From Verrucomicrobiota bacterium (GTDB lineage: Bacteria > Verrucomicrobiota > Verrucomicrobiia > Limisphaerales > SXQI01): 5,348 bases of DNA. The notes below the pieces were generated by a model. The model searched no databases and was not told the origin of the DNA. It worked only from the letters and a program-made list of their open reading frames with translations. Location: NCBI GenBank assembly GCA_008933045.1, contig WBXJ01000197.1:1-5348 (forward strand). Direction: 5' to 3'. Shown in pieces: positions 1-5,348 of this stretch (its first letter is position 1; each line of letters begins with the position of its first letter). The position numbers were made by a program, and so were the translations under genes.

Positions 1-1188
1 AACATTGGCTATCGCATGCGCGAGGATCAATGGGCTCCTATCGAGGTGGGGCAAAACCTCCAGCTCACGATTGATCTGGGTTTGCAAAAGGTTGCGGAAA
101 ATGCGCTACGAATGTCGGGTCCCGAAACGCGTGGAGCCGCTGTGGTGGTGGATGTTCGGAATGGAGATGTTTTGGCGTTGGCCTCTTCACCCAGTTTTAA
201 TCCTAATTCCTTCTTAGGAACCATTTCGGTCGAAGAAAATACGAGACTGACCGATGTGAAACTCACGCCGTATATTAACAGGGCGGTGTATGCGGCTTAT
301 GCCCCGGGGTCTATTTTCAAAATAGTTGTGAGTTTGGCAGCGTTGGAATCGGGGTTGCTCGATCCTGCCAATATATTCTATAATGTGGGTTATTCGATGG
401 TTGGACGGCGGAGGATCAAAGACACTGCGCCGGAGGGAAATTTTGATTTCAAGGATGCCTTTAAATATTCCTGTAATTCCTACTTTATTGACTATGGATT
501 AAAGGTTGGGCCGCAACGCTTAATTGAAATGGGGAATGTCTTCGGTTTTGGTCAGAAAACGGGTGTGGTTTCATCCCGACAAGAACGGTCCGGTTATTTT
601 CCAAAATCGGGCCTGCCTGAGAAGAAAGATGGAACGATTTGGATGGATGGAGATACAGCCAACTTGTCGATCGGACAGGGGGAGATCGTGATCACACCGG
701 TTCAAGCCGCCATGATGACGGCTGCGGTTGCGAACGGCGGGACTGTCTACAAACCTCGATTGGTGAGAACCATGACCCATTCCTCAGTGTTGACTAGCAA
801 CGGGATAGATACGGTGCCAAGTGGTGTCGTTCGAGGGTTGATTCCCGTAAAGCACCAGCATTTGCAACAAATCCGAAGTGCGATGCTGGCTGATGTGGAG
901 GAGACGGGTGGAACGGGAATGAACTCATTCGTACCGGGGATGCGCGTCTGCGGAAAAACGGGGACGGCGCAAGTTTTACGGGAGGGGAATGTGCTCGATT
1001 ACGTCACCTGGTTTGTCTCGTTTGCACCGTTTGAGTCGCCACGTTATGCTGTGGTGGTGATGGTGGAGAGCGGTGCTTCTGGGGGGGCAACGTGTGCACC
1101 CAAAGCGAGGGAGATCTACAAGGCACTTCTCGCCCGAGATCAAAAGCAAGGGCCGGGATGGGCGTTGGCAGGGGGGGTATCGCCATGA
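1..1188 (+). CDS. mrdA: Penicillin-binding protein 2 (peptidoglycan transpeptidase), 5'-truncated by window edge
   Basis: C-terminal 395 residues of a class B penicillin-binding protein, the DD-transpeptidase that crosslinks peptidoglycan in the periplasm during rod elongation. The reading frame is open from base 1, so the N-terminal membrane anchor and most of the non-catalytic pedestal lie outside the window. Numbering from base 1, the linker LTID near residue 23 leads into the transpeptidase domain. All three active-site motifs are present in order: SxxK as SIFK (nucleophile Ser104, bases 310-321), SxN as SCN (Ser157, bases 469-477) and KTGT (Lys319, bases 955-966). The family signature NLSIGQG lies between the last two. 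About 290 residues follow the nucleophile, close to the E. coli PBP2 tail. Assignment to PBP2 rather than FtsI rests mainly on the adjoining rodA. The protein ends in TGA at 1186-1188, overlapping the rodA start. The ATG at position 16 is an internal methionine, not a start. Confidence 0.95.
   Translation, partial: NIGYRMREDQWAPIEVGQNLQLTIDLGLQKVAENALRMSGPETRGAAVVVDVRNGDVLALASSPSFNPNSFLGTISVEENTRLTDVKLTPYINRAVYAAYAPGSIFKIVVSLAALESGLLDPANIFYNVGYSMVGRRRIKDTAPEGNFDFKDAFKYSCNSYFIDYGLKVGPQRLIEMGNVFGFGQKTGVVSSRQERSGYFPKSGLPEKKDGTIWMDGDTANLSIGQGEIVITPVQAAMMTAAVANGGTVYKPRLVRTMTHSSVLTSNGIDTVPSGVVRGLIPVKHQHLQQIRSAMLADVEETGGTGMNSFVPGMRVCGKTGTAQVLREGNVLDYVTWFVSFAPFESPRYAVVVMVESGASGGATCAPKAREIYKALLARDQKQGPGWALAGGVSP
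1170..1177 (+). promoter_or_regulatory. Shine-Dalgarno-like purine tract for rodA
   Basis: An A followed by seven G (1170-1177) ends 7 nt before the ATG at 1185, a suitable place for a ribosome binding site. It lies inside the last codons of mrdA. It supports a rodA start at 1185 or 1188 over the upstream in-frame ATG at 1092, which would put about 31 extra non-family residues before the protein. The tract is G-rich rather than a textbook AGGAGG, so its strength is uncertain. Confidence 0.55.
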
Positions 1189-2399
1189 TGCCTGCTCGAT
1201 TTTCAACCGGAATCTTCCCAACTCCCAAGGTGAAGGAGCGCGAACGGGTTGTAGAGTGGCCCTTGGTGTGGGCGATTTTCGCTTTGATGTTGATAGGGGC
1301 TTTCTTCATCTATTCGGCTTCAACTGCAACGGATCCGAGTAGTTCGCTATTTTTGCGGCAGATATTCTTTTACGGGATTGGTTCGGTGGCTGCTGTGGTG
1401 CTTTGTATGGTGGATTACGCGACGATTGCTCGATGGGCGATGGTTTTTTATTGGGTGACGATCCTGTTATTAGTGGCGGTTTTTGTGGTGGGAACGAAGC
1501 GTTTTGGTGCCACTCGATGGATTGATTTAGGTTTCTTTCAGTTTCAACCGTCGGAGTTTGCAAAGCTCGCATTTATTTTGATGCAGGCCAATTACCTCAG
1601 CCGTCCAATTGAAGAGTTGAGATTGCCGGGGGTGTTTTTAAAAAGTCTTGGATTGACGCTCCTACCGTTCGTCCTAATTCTAAAGGAGCCTGATCTGGGC
1701 TCTGCACTACTTTTTTTTCCGATGGGTTTGGTGATGATGTTTGTGGCTGGGACGCCACCTAAGTTTCTGTTCCGCTTTCTGAGCGGAGCAGGTTTCCTCA
1801 TTATCTTGCTGCTGGTGGATATCCTATTTGCGCCGCCGCGTTGGCAGGTCAAGTTGGAGGATTACCAAAGGCACCGACTATTGGTTTACTTTGGGAAAGA
1901 TTTTGCTCCGCGTGATGCCACGCTTGCGGAGCGTCAACGTGCACGCGATTTACAACGACAAAAGTCTTATAATGTCGATCAAGCGTTGATTTCGGTTGGT
2001 TCAGGGGGACTGACTGGCAAGGGTTGGAGGCAAGGGACCCAGAATTCACTGGGCTACTTACCAAGAGCCGTGGCACATAATGACTTTATTTTCTCAGTTA
2101 TTGCCGAGGAGAAAGGTTTTTTGGGAAGCGTAACCGTTTTAACCCTCTATGGTTTGATTCTTTTTATAGGAATCAAAATTGCCGGCCAAGCGCGCGATCG
2201 CTTGGGAAAGTTGCTGGCGGTGGGTGTGGTTACGTTAGTTTTTAGTCATGTATTCATCAATATCGGAATGAATATTCGCTTGATGCCTGTGACGGGTATT
2301 CCACTGCCGCTGTTGAGTTACGGTGGGTCTTCGGTGCTTTGCTCGCTGATCGCCATTGGTATTTTGCAAAACGTCCACATTTATCGCAGATATTATTAG
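1185..2399 (+). CDS. rodA: RodA, SEDS-family peptidoglycan glycosyltransferase of the elongasome
   Basis: Polytopic inner-membrane protein of the SEDS (FtsW/RodA/SpoVE) family that polymerises glycan strands from lipid II together with PBP2. At 404 residues it is slightly longer than typical RodA (about 370-400). Numbered from base 1185, the first membrane segment begins near residue 25, and hydrophobic segments recur throughout, consistent with roughly ten spans. Family signatures are GATRWIDLG (Trp112), QPSE near residue 121, EPDLGSA, GSGGLTGKGW and the segment AHNDFIFSVIAEE, whose Asp300 (bases 2082-2084) matches the conserved Asp regarded as catalytic. The C-terminal PVTGIPLPLLSYGGSS stretch is also classic. 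The start chosen is ATG 1185, giving a 4-nt ATGA overlap with mrdA; ATG 1188 is equally possible. The neighbour PBP2 gene argues for RodA rather than FtsW. The large loop around residues 233-264 is longer and more charged than in E. coli RodA. Confidence 0.95.
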   Translation: MMPARFSTGIFPTPKVKERERVVEWPLVWAIFALMLIGAFFIYSASTATDPSSSLFLRQIFFYGIGSVAAVVLCMVDYATIARWAMVFYWVTILLLVAVFVVGTKRFGATRWIDLGFFQFQPSEFAKLAFILMQANYLSRPIEELRLPGVFLKSLGLTLLPFVLILKEPDLGSALLFFPMGLVMMFVAGTPPKFLFRFLSGAGFLIILLLVDILFAPPRWQVKLEDYQRHRLLVYFGKDFAPRDATLAERQRARDLQRQKSYNVDQALISVGSGGLTGKGWRQGTQNSLGYLPRAVAHNDFIFSVIAEEKGFLGSVTVLTLYGLILFIGIKIAGQARDRLGKLLAVGVVTLVFSHVFINIGMNIRLMPVTGIPLPLLSYGGSSVLCSLIAIGILQNVHIYRRYY

Positions 2400-2404
2400 A
2401 AAGT

Positions 2405-4390
2405 ATGAGTGATCGCTCATTTTCAAATCGTCGCCGGGGAGCTATGCGCTTCCGTCCGGCTGGAGGCTCCAGTGCCCCTCCTCAACGGCCTGACAAAGCA
2501 GCTATAGCGGCTCGTGCCGATGCTATTTCGGAAGGGAAACAGAACGGTGCGGATGAAGTTTTTACCCAAGCTCGCCATGAGGAGGAGATTGAACGCGCTG
2601 AGAATATTGCAGCGGGCCTTCCTGCCGATGGGACGGAGACCGAAACGACGAGCGACGTGAGGCATCACGGTCGGGCGCAGAATTTTCGCGAACCTAAGCA
2701 GGAAGTGGCTGAGGAACCCGAGGAGGTTCCGTTCAAGCCGGTTTCCATCCCTGATGCGCGACCCCGTGGTTTGGTAGATGCCATCCGACTGGTGGCGACC
2801 AAGGTCATGAGGAAGGTCGAACAGTTGATCAAACCTCCTCCTAAGACGCATAAAGAGGTGATCATCAATGCTGAATCCCTCGAGGTCAGGGTGGCCGTGT
2901 TGGAGGAAGGTAAGTTGGAGGAATTCAACATCGAGCGGACGACCGACGAGCGGTTGGTCGGAAGTATTTTTAAGGGGAAAGTGCGTAACCTGGAGGACGG
3001 ACTCAAAGCGGCATTCGTAGATATTGGGTTTGAGAAGAATGCCTTTTTGCACTATTGGGATATTGTTCCTGCGACATTCGATAACGGGGTGGAAGTCGTG
3101 GAACGAGAGGGAAAACGCCGTGAACGACCGCGCATTACGCAGAAGGATATCCCTCGTCTTTATCCTCCGGGTAGCGAAATTATCATTCAAGTTACGAAGG
3201 GACCCATCGGGAATAAGGGGCCTAGGGTAACGACTAATTTGGCGTTGCCGGGGCGGTATCTTGTGTTGTTGCCTAACTCAGATCAGAGCGGAATTTCCCG
3301 CAAAATCGAGAACATCGAGGAGCGGCAACGGCTCAAAACGATTGTCCGCAGCCTCACTATTCCCGAGGGCATGGGGGTGATTATTCGTACGGTGGGTGAG
3401 GGGCAACAGGCGCTCTATTTTGTTCGCGACTTGGCGTTGTTGCTTGATGAGTGGCAGTTGATCCAAGAAAAGATTGGAAAGCAGCCGACAGCGACATGCG
3501 TGTTTCAGGAGCCAGACCTTGTCGAGAGAACGGTGCGAGATTTCCTCACCGATGATGTCGAGCGGATCGTGGTGGATGGGCAACGTGAGTTTGATCGGAT
3601 TCGCGATATGATCGCTCGAATCTCAAAGCGCTCCACTTCCAAAGTGAAGCTTTATGCAGATTCACAACCCATATTTGATCGCTTCAATATCACTCGGCAA
3701 CTTGAGGGGGCGTTCACTCGTCAAGTTCCGCTCAAAAGTGGTGGTTATATTGTAATCGATGAGACGGAAGCCCTCGTGGCGATTGACGTCAACACAGGTC
3801 GCCATAAAGGCTCAAAGGATCAGGATTCCACGATTCTCAAAGTGAATCTAGAAGCTGCTGAGGAGATCGCACGACAATTGCGTTTGAGGAATATGGGTGG
3901 TCTGATCGTTTTGGACTTCATTGACATGAAGCATCGGAGAGATCAGGTGTCGGTTTATCAGAAGTTGCGTGACGGCCTTCGTCGCGATAAAGCGAAGACT
4001 CACGTGCTCCCGATTTCGCAATTGGGCTTGTTGGAGATGACGCGACAACGGCATTCGGAGAGCGTGCGTGCGGCGGTGTACGACGACTGCTCGCATTGCA
4101 AGGGACGAGGTAAGGTGAAAAGCACCTTAACGATGAGCGTGGAAATCCAGAGGAAACTTGGGGAAATATTAAAGAAACGTCACCGTGATGACTCAGACTT
4201 CCAATTGAGAATTGTGGTTAATCCGACCGTGCTGGAGCGTCTTCGCACGGAGGATGAGAAGTTACTGATCGAGATGGAGAAGCGTTATTTTGGAAAACTC
4301 TCCTTCCGAGCTGATCCCACTTTCCATGCGGAACAATTCAAGATCGTCAACGTAACCACGAACGAAGAAATGGTGACGGTCGGTTGCTAG
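2405..4390 (+). CDS. rng: RNase E/G family endoribonuclease with long N-terminal extension
   Basis: Single-strand-specific endoribonuclease for rRNA/mRNA processing and decay. The 661 residues exceed E. coli RNase G (489). Residues 1 to about 148 are a hydrophilic extension, ending in a likely amphipathic helix at 122-143. The catalytic region follows: an S1 RNA-binding domain (from about 150, with KGKV, AAFVDIG and NAFLH), a 5'-sensor motif IIRTVG (Arg328-Thr329, equivalent to E. coli RNase E Arg169-Thr170), and the DNase I-like active site with Asp461 and Asn463 in AIDVNTG and Asp504 in LDFIDM (E. coli Asp303, Asn305, Asp346). The zinc-link CSHC (Cys562, Cys565) joins the two halves of the dimer. 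The spacings Asp461-Asp504 (43) and Asp504-Cys562 (58) match E. coli exactly. No C-terminal degradosome scaffold exists, so it is RNase G-like. ATG 2405 lies 5 nt after rodA but lacks a clear ribosome site; ATG 2444 is an alternative. Probably co-transcribed with mrdA-rodA. Confidence 0.95.
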   Translation: MSDRSFSNRRRGAMRFRPAGGSSAPPQRPDKAAIAARADAISEGKQNGADEVFTQARHEEEIERAENIAAGLPADGTETETTSDVRHHGRAQNFREPKQEVAEEPEEVPFKPVSIPDARPRGLVDAIRLVATKVMRKVEQLIKPPPKTHKEVIINAESLEVRVAVLEEGKLEEFNIERTTDERLVGSIFKGKVRNLEDGLKAAFVDIGFEKNAFLHYWDIVPATFDNGVEVVEREGKRRERPRITQKDIPRLYPPGSEIIIQVTKGPIGNKGPRVTTNLALPGRYLVLLPNSDQSGISRKIENIEERQRLKTIVRSLTIPEGMGVIIRTVGEGQQALYFVRDLALLLDEWQLIQEKIGKQPTATCVFQEPDLVERTVRDFLTDDVERIVVDGQREFDRIRDMIARISKRSTSKVKLYADSQPIFDRFNITRQLEGAFTRQVPLKSGGYIVIDETEALVAIDVNTGRHKGSKDQDSTILKVNLEAAEEIARQLRLRNMGGLIVLDFIDMKHRRDQVSVYQKLRDGLRRDKAKTHVLPISQLGLLEMTRQRHSESVRAAVYDDCSHCKGRGKVKSTLTMSVEIQRKLGEILKKRHRDDSDFQLRIVVNPTVLERLRTEDEKLLIEMEKRYFGKLSFRADPTFHAEQFKIVNVTTNEEMVTVGC

Positions 4391-4411
4391 GGTGTGAGAT
4401 GTTTTAGCGAG

Positions 4412-4435
4412 GCGCGTCCTGAACTAGGGACGCGC
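4412..4435 (+). terminator. GC-rich hairpin after rng (possible terminator or 3' stabiliser)
   Basis: GCGCGTCC at 4412-4419 is perfectly complementary to GGACGCGC at 4428-4435, giving an 8-bp GC-rich stem with an 8-nt loop, 21 nt after the rng stop. No T-tract follows (GTCGGTTCC), so it is not a canonical intrinsic terminator. Its position after the last gene of the operon suggests either a terminator that relies on other factors or a 3'-end stabilising stem. Confidence 0.4.
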
Positions 4436-4449
4436 GTCGGTTCCTAGTT
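4422..4449 (+). other. Alternative inverted repeat overlapping the first hairpin
   Basis: AACTAGGGA at 4422-4430 can pair with TTCCTAGTT at 4441-4449 (nine pairs, one of them G-U) around a 10-nt loop. It uses the loop and 3' arm of the 4412-4435 hairpin, so the two structures cannot form together. No T-run follows. It may be chance, but the pairing is seen directly in the sequence. Confidence 0.3.
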
Positions 4450-4473
4450 AATGCGAAGCTGAAGTAATCGAGG

Positions 4474-4500
4474 GTTTACCGTTGGTGGGTAAACACTTTT
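4474..4500 (+). terminator. Inverted repeat followed by a short T-run
   Basis: GTTTACC (4474-4480) and GGTAAAC (4488-4494) form a perfect 7-bp stem with a 7-nt loop. ACTTTT follows at 4495-4500. This resembles a weak intrinsic terminator for the upstream operon. The stem is only moderately GC-rich and the T-run is four bases, so a protein-binding operator in front of the glycosyltransferase gene is an alternative reading. Confidence 0.35.
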
Positions 4501-4503
4501 AAC

Positions 4504-4512
4504 TGCTATAAT
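4504..4512 (+). promoter_or_regulatory. Perfect extended -10 (TGCTATAAT) abutting the next start codon
   Basis: TATAAT at 4507-4512 is preceded by TG one base upstream, matching an extended -10 element of a housekeeping sigma factor. The best upstream -35-like match, TTGGTG at 4482-4487, has a 19-nt spacer, which is long. A transcript from this element would start near 4518-4520, after the ATG at 4514, so it could not supply that start codon. It may therefore be fortuitous, or it may indicate a different true start. Confidence 0.25.
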
Positions 4513-4513
4513 C

Positions 4514-5230
4514 ATGGGTCGTAACTTATCGATCATCGTTCCAGTGTTCAACGAATCGGGTAACGTTCAACCGTTGGCTGATGAGGTTGCTGCTGTTTTT
4601 GAGGGGAGTCGCTGGGATTGGGAATTAGTGTATGTTGATGATGCGAGTACGGATGACACGTGGGGCAAAATTCACACAGCAAGGAGTTTAAATCCTCGTA
4701 TTCGTGCTCTGAGACATCGGAAAAATGCAGGACAGAGTGCCGCGCTCTGGACGGGAATTTTGTCGGGTGAAACCGAATACATCGCTACTTTGGATGGTGA
4801 TCTTCAGAATGACCCATTGGATCTGCCTCGGTTGTTGGATGCGTTGGGGGAGGTTGATTTTGCCTGTGGTGTCAGGACGAAACGGCGGGACTCTTGGTTG
4901 AGGAAGGTCTCCTCCAAGGTGGCCCGCAGTGCTCGTAGATTTGTCTTGGGAGTAGATTTTGTGGATACCGGGTGTGCCTTACGTGGGTTTCGGCGCTGCA
5001 CTCTCCGGTGTGTGTTTCCTTTCAATGGACTCCATCGTTTTCTGCCGATCCTAGTGCATGCCGGTGGTTTTAAGACGCGTGAATTGCCGATTAACCATCG
5101 GCCACGGGTATCGGGTGTCTCGAAGTACGGGGTGTGGAATCGAGTGGGCCGGGGTCTAATGGATTTGTGTGCGATGGCATGGTATCAACGTCGTCGCCTT
5201 GATCCCGTGGAGCACGATGAACTAAAATAA
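4514..5230 (+). CDS. Family 2 glycosyltransferase, polyprenyl-phosphate sugar synthase-like (DPM1/ArnC/RgtE type)
   Basis: A GT-A fold glycosyltransferase, 238 residues, probably moving a sugar from a nucleotide donor to a polyprenyl phosphate at the inner face of the membrane. The N-terminal strand LSIIVPVFNE starts the Rossmann-like domain. Asp42-Asp43 in VYVDDAST bind the nucleotide, and Asp94/Asp96 in LDGDLQNDP form the metal-binding DxD motif. The second half has features of the DPM1-like branch: DTGCALR, GLHRFLP (172-178), NHRPR and SKYG (203-206). There is no C-terminal pair of membrane helices as in GtrB or ArnC, so it is predicted soluble or peripheral, like bacterial DPM1-type enzymes. 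ATG 4514 is chosen because later starts would remove the first beta strand and an in-frame TAA lies upstream at 4490. No Shine-Dalgarno is visible. The donor sugar cannot be read from sequence. The next gene starts 1 nt after its stop, suggesting a shared function. Confidence 0.85.
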   Translation: MGRNLSIIVPVFNESGNVQPLADEVAAVFEGSRWDWELVYVDDASTDDTWGKIHTARSLNPRIRALRHRKNAGQSAALWTGILSGETEYIATLDGDLQNDPLDLPRLLDALGEVDFACGVRTKRRDSWLRKVSSKVARSARRFVLGVDFVDTGCALRGFRRCTLRCVFPFNGLHRFLPILVHAGGFKTRELPINHRPRVSGVSKYGVWNRVGRGLMDLCAMAWYQRRRLDPVEHDELK

Positions 5231-5231
5231 G

Positions 5232-5348
5232 ATGTTTCAAGCCTTCGATGTCGCCGCCTTCCGCTGGATCAACCATGGGTGGAGTAATCCAGTCTTTGAT
5301 GTGGTTTTCCCATTTTTTAATGGGGGTCGATTTTTTATTCCCATGCTC
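5232..5348 (+). CDS. Probable PAP2-family membrane phosphatase, 3'-truncated by window edge
   Basis: An open frame of 39 codons runs from ATG 5232 to the window end without a stop, starting 1 nt after the glycosyltransferase TAA. The peptide has an FRWINHGWSNPVFD segment followed by a hydrophobic VVFPFFNGGRFFIP stretch. This resembles the N-terminus of PAP2 (phosphatidic acid phosphatase type 2) superfamily proteins, where an INxxxxNPxxD pattern precedes the first membrane helix. Family members remove phosphate from undecaprenyl pyrophosphate, lipid A or phosphatidyl lipids on the outer side of the inner membrane. The catalytic KxxxxxxRP, PSGH and SRxxxxxHxxxD motifs would lie beyond the window, so the assignment depends on the N-terminal resemblance alone. 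The upstream AAAATAAG is a poor ribosome site, so translation is probably coupled to the preceding gene. Confidence 0.6.
   Translation, partial: MFQAFDVAAFRWINHGWSNPVFDVVFPFFNGGRFFIPML

Noticed and set aside
1092..1184. Extended rodA start at ATG 1092
   Set aside because: It would overlap mrdA by 97 nt and add 31 residues of non-membrane, non-family sequence. The purine tract at 1170-1177 and the ATGA overlap support 1185 or 1188.
2186..2205. 7-bp inverted repeat with a GCGATCGC octamer inside rodA
   Set aside because: It is within a conserved coding segment, occurs only once in the window, and has no T-tract. It is most likely incidental.
2339..2404. Extended rng start at ATG 2339
   Set aside because: It lies inside the conserved C-terminus of rodA and adds residues from a shifted reading of that gene.
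2423..3190. 255-residue open frame on the - strand inside rng
   Set aside because: It lies wholly antisense to a strongly supported RNase E/G gene, shows no recognisable family motif, and has the composition expected of a mirror frame.
4111..4129. TAAGGTG/CACCTTA hairpin inside rng just after the zinc-link codons
   Set aside because: A single 7-bp repeat in coding sequence is expected by chance at this length, and no regulatory context is visible.
4391..4513. Small RNA or tRNA gene in the intergenic gap
   Set aside because: No cloverleaf, no TTCGA-type T-loop and no CCA end are present. The gap is explained by short inverted repeats only.
1..5348. CRISPR array, insertion sequence or prophage remnant
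   Set aside because: I see no spaced direct repeats, no transposase or integrase motifs, and no terminal inverted repeats. The window is ordinary chromosomal coding sequence.

Overview
The window looks like a piece of a bacterial chromosome from a Gram-negative, rod-forming lineage. My best guess is Verrucomicrobiota or a close relative. That guess rests on the mrdA-rodA-rng gene order and on sequence details of RodA (an AHNDFIF motif and a long charged loop), as remembered from that group, so it is an inference. All genes read on the + strand, the genes are tightly packed, and I see no mobile element, tRNA, rRNA or CRISPR array.

Region 1 (1-4390) is a compact cell-elongation operon. It holds the 3' two-thirds of mrdA (penicillin-binding protein 2, the transpeptidase of the elongasome), rodA (the SEDS glycan polymerase that partners PBP2), and rng (a ribonuclease of the RNase E/G family). 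mrdA and rodA overlap by 4 nt and rng begins 5 nt after rodA, so the three are almost certainly co-transcribed and partly translationally coupled. The RNase has complete catalytic, 5'-sensor and zinc-link motifs. It carries an unusual N-terminal extension of about 150 residues that ends in an amphipathic helix.

Region 2 (4391-4513) is the only real intergenic gap, 123 nt. It holds several inverted repeats, two of which are mutually exclusive, and a perfect TATAAT placed oddly close to the next start codon.

Region 3 (4514-5348) starts a second unit. It contains a family 2 glycosyltransferase resembling polyprenyl-phosphate sugar synthases (DPM1/ArnC/GtrB/RgtE type). One nucleotide after its stop comes the first 39 codons of a probable PAP2-family membrane phosphatase, cut by the window end. 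Together they suggest a lipid-linked sugar or envelope-lipid modification step.

The theme is cell-envelope construction: peptidoglycan polymerisation and crosslinking, then envelope glycolipid chemistry. I do not see a clearly novel system. The points most worth a second look are the RNase E/G extension inside an elongasome operon, the enlarged RodA loop, and the glycosyltransferase-PAP2 pair.
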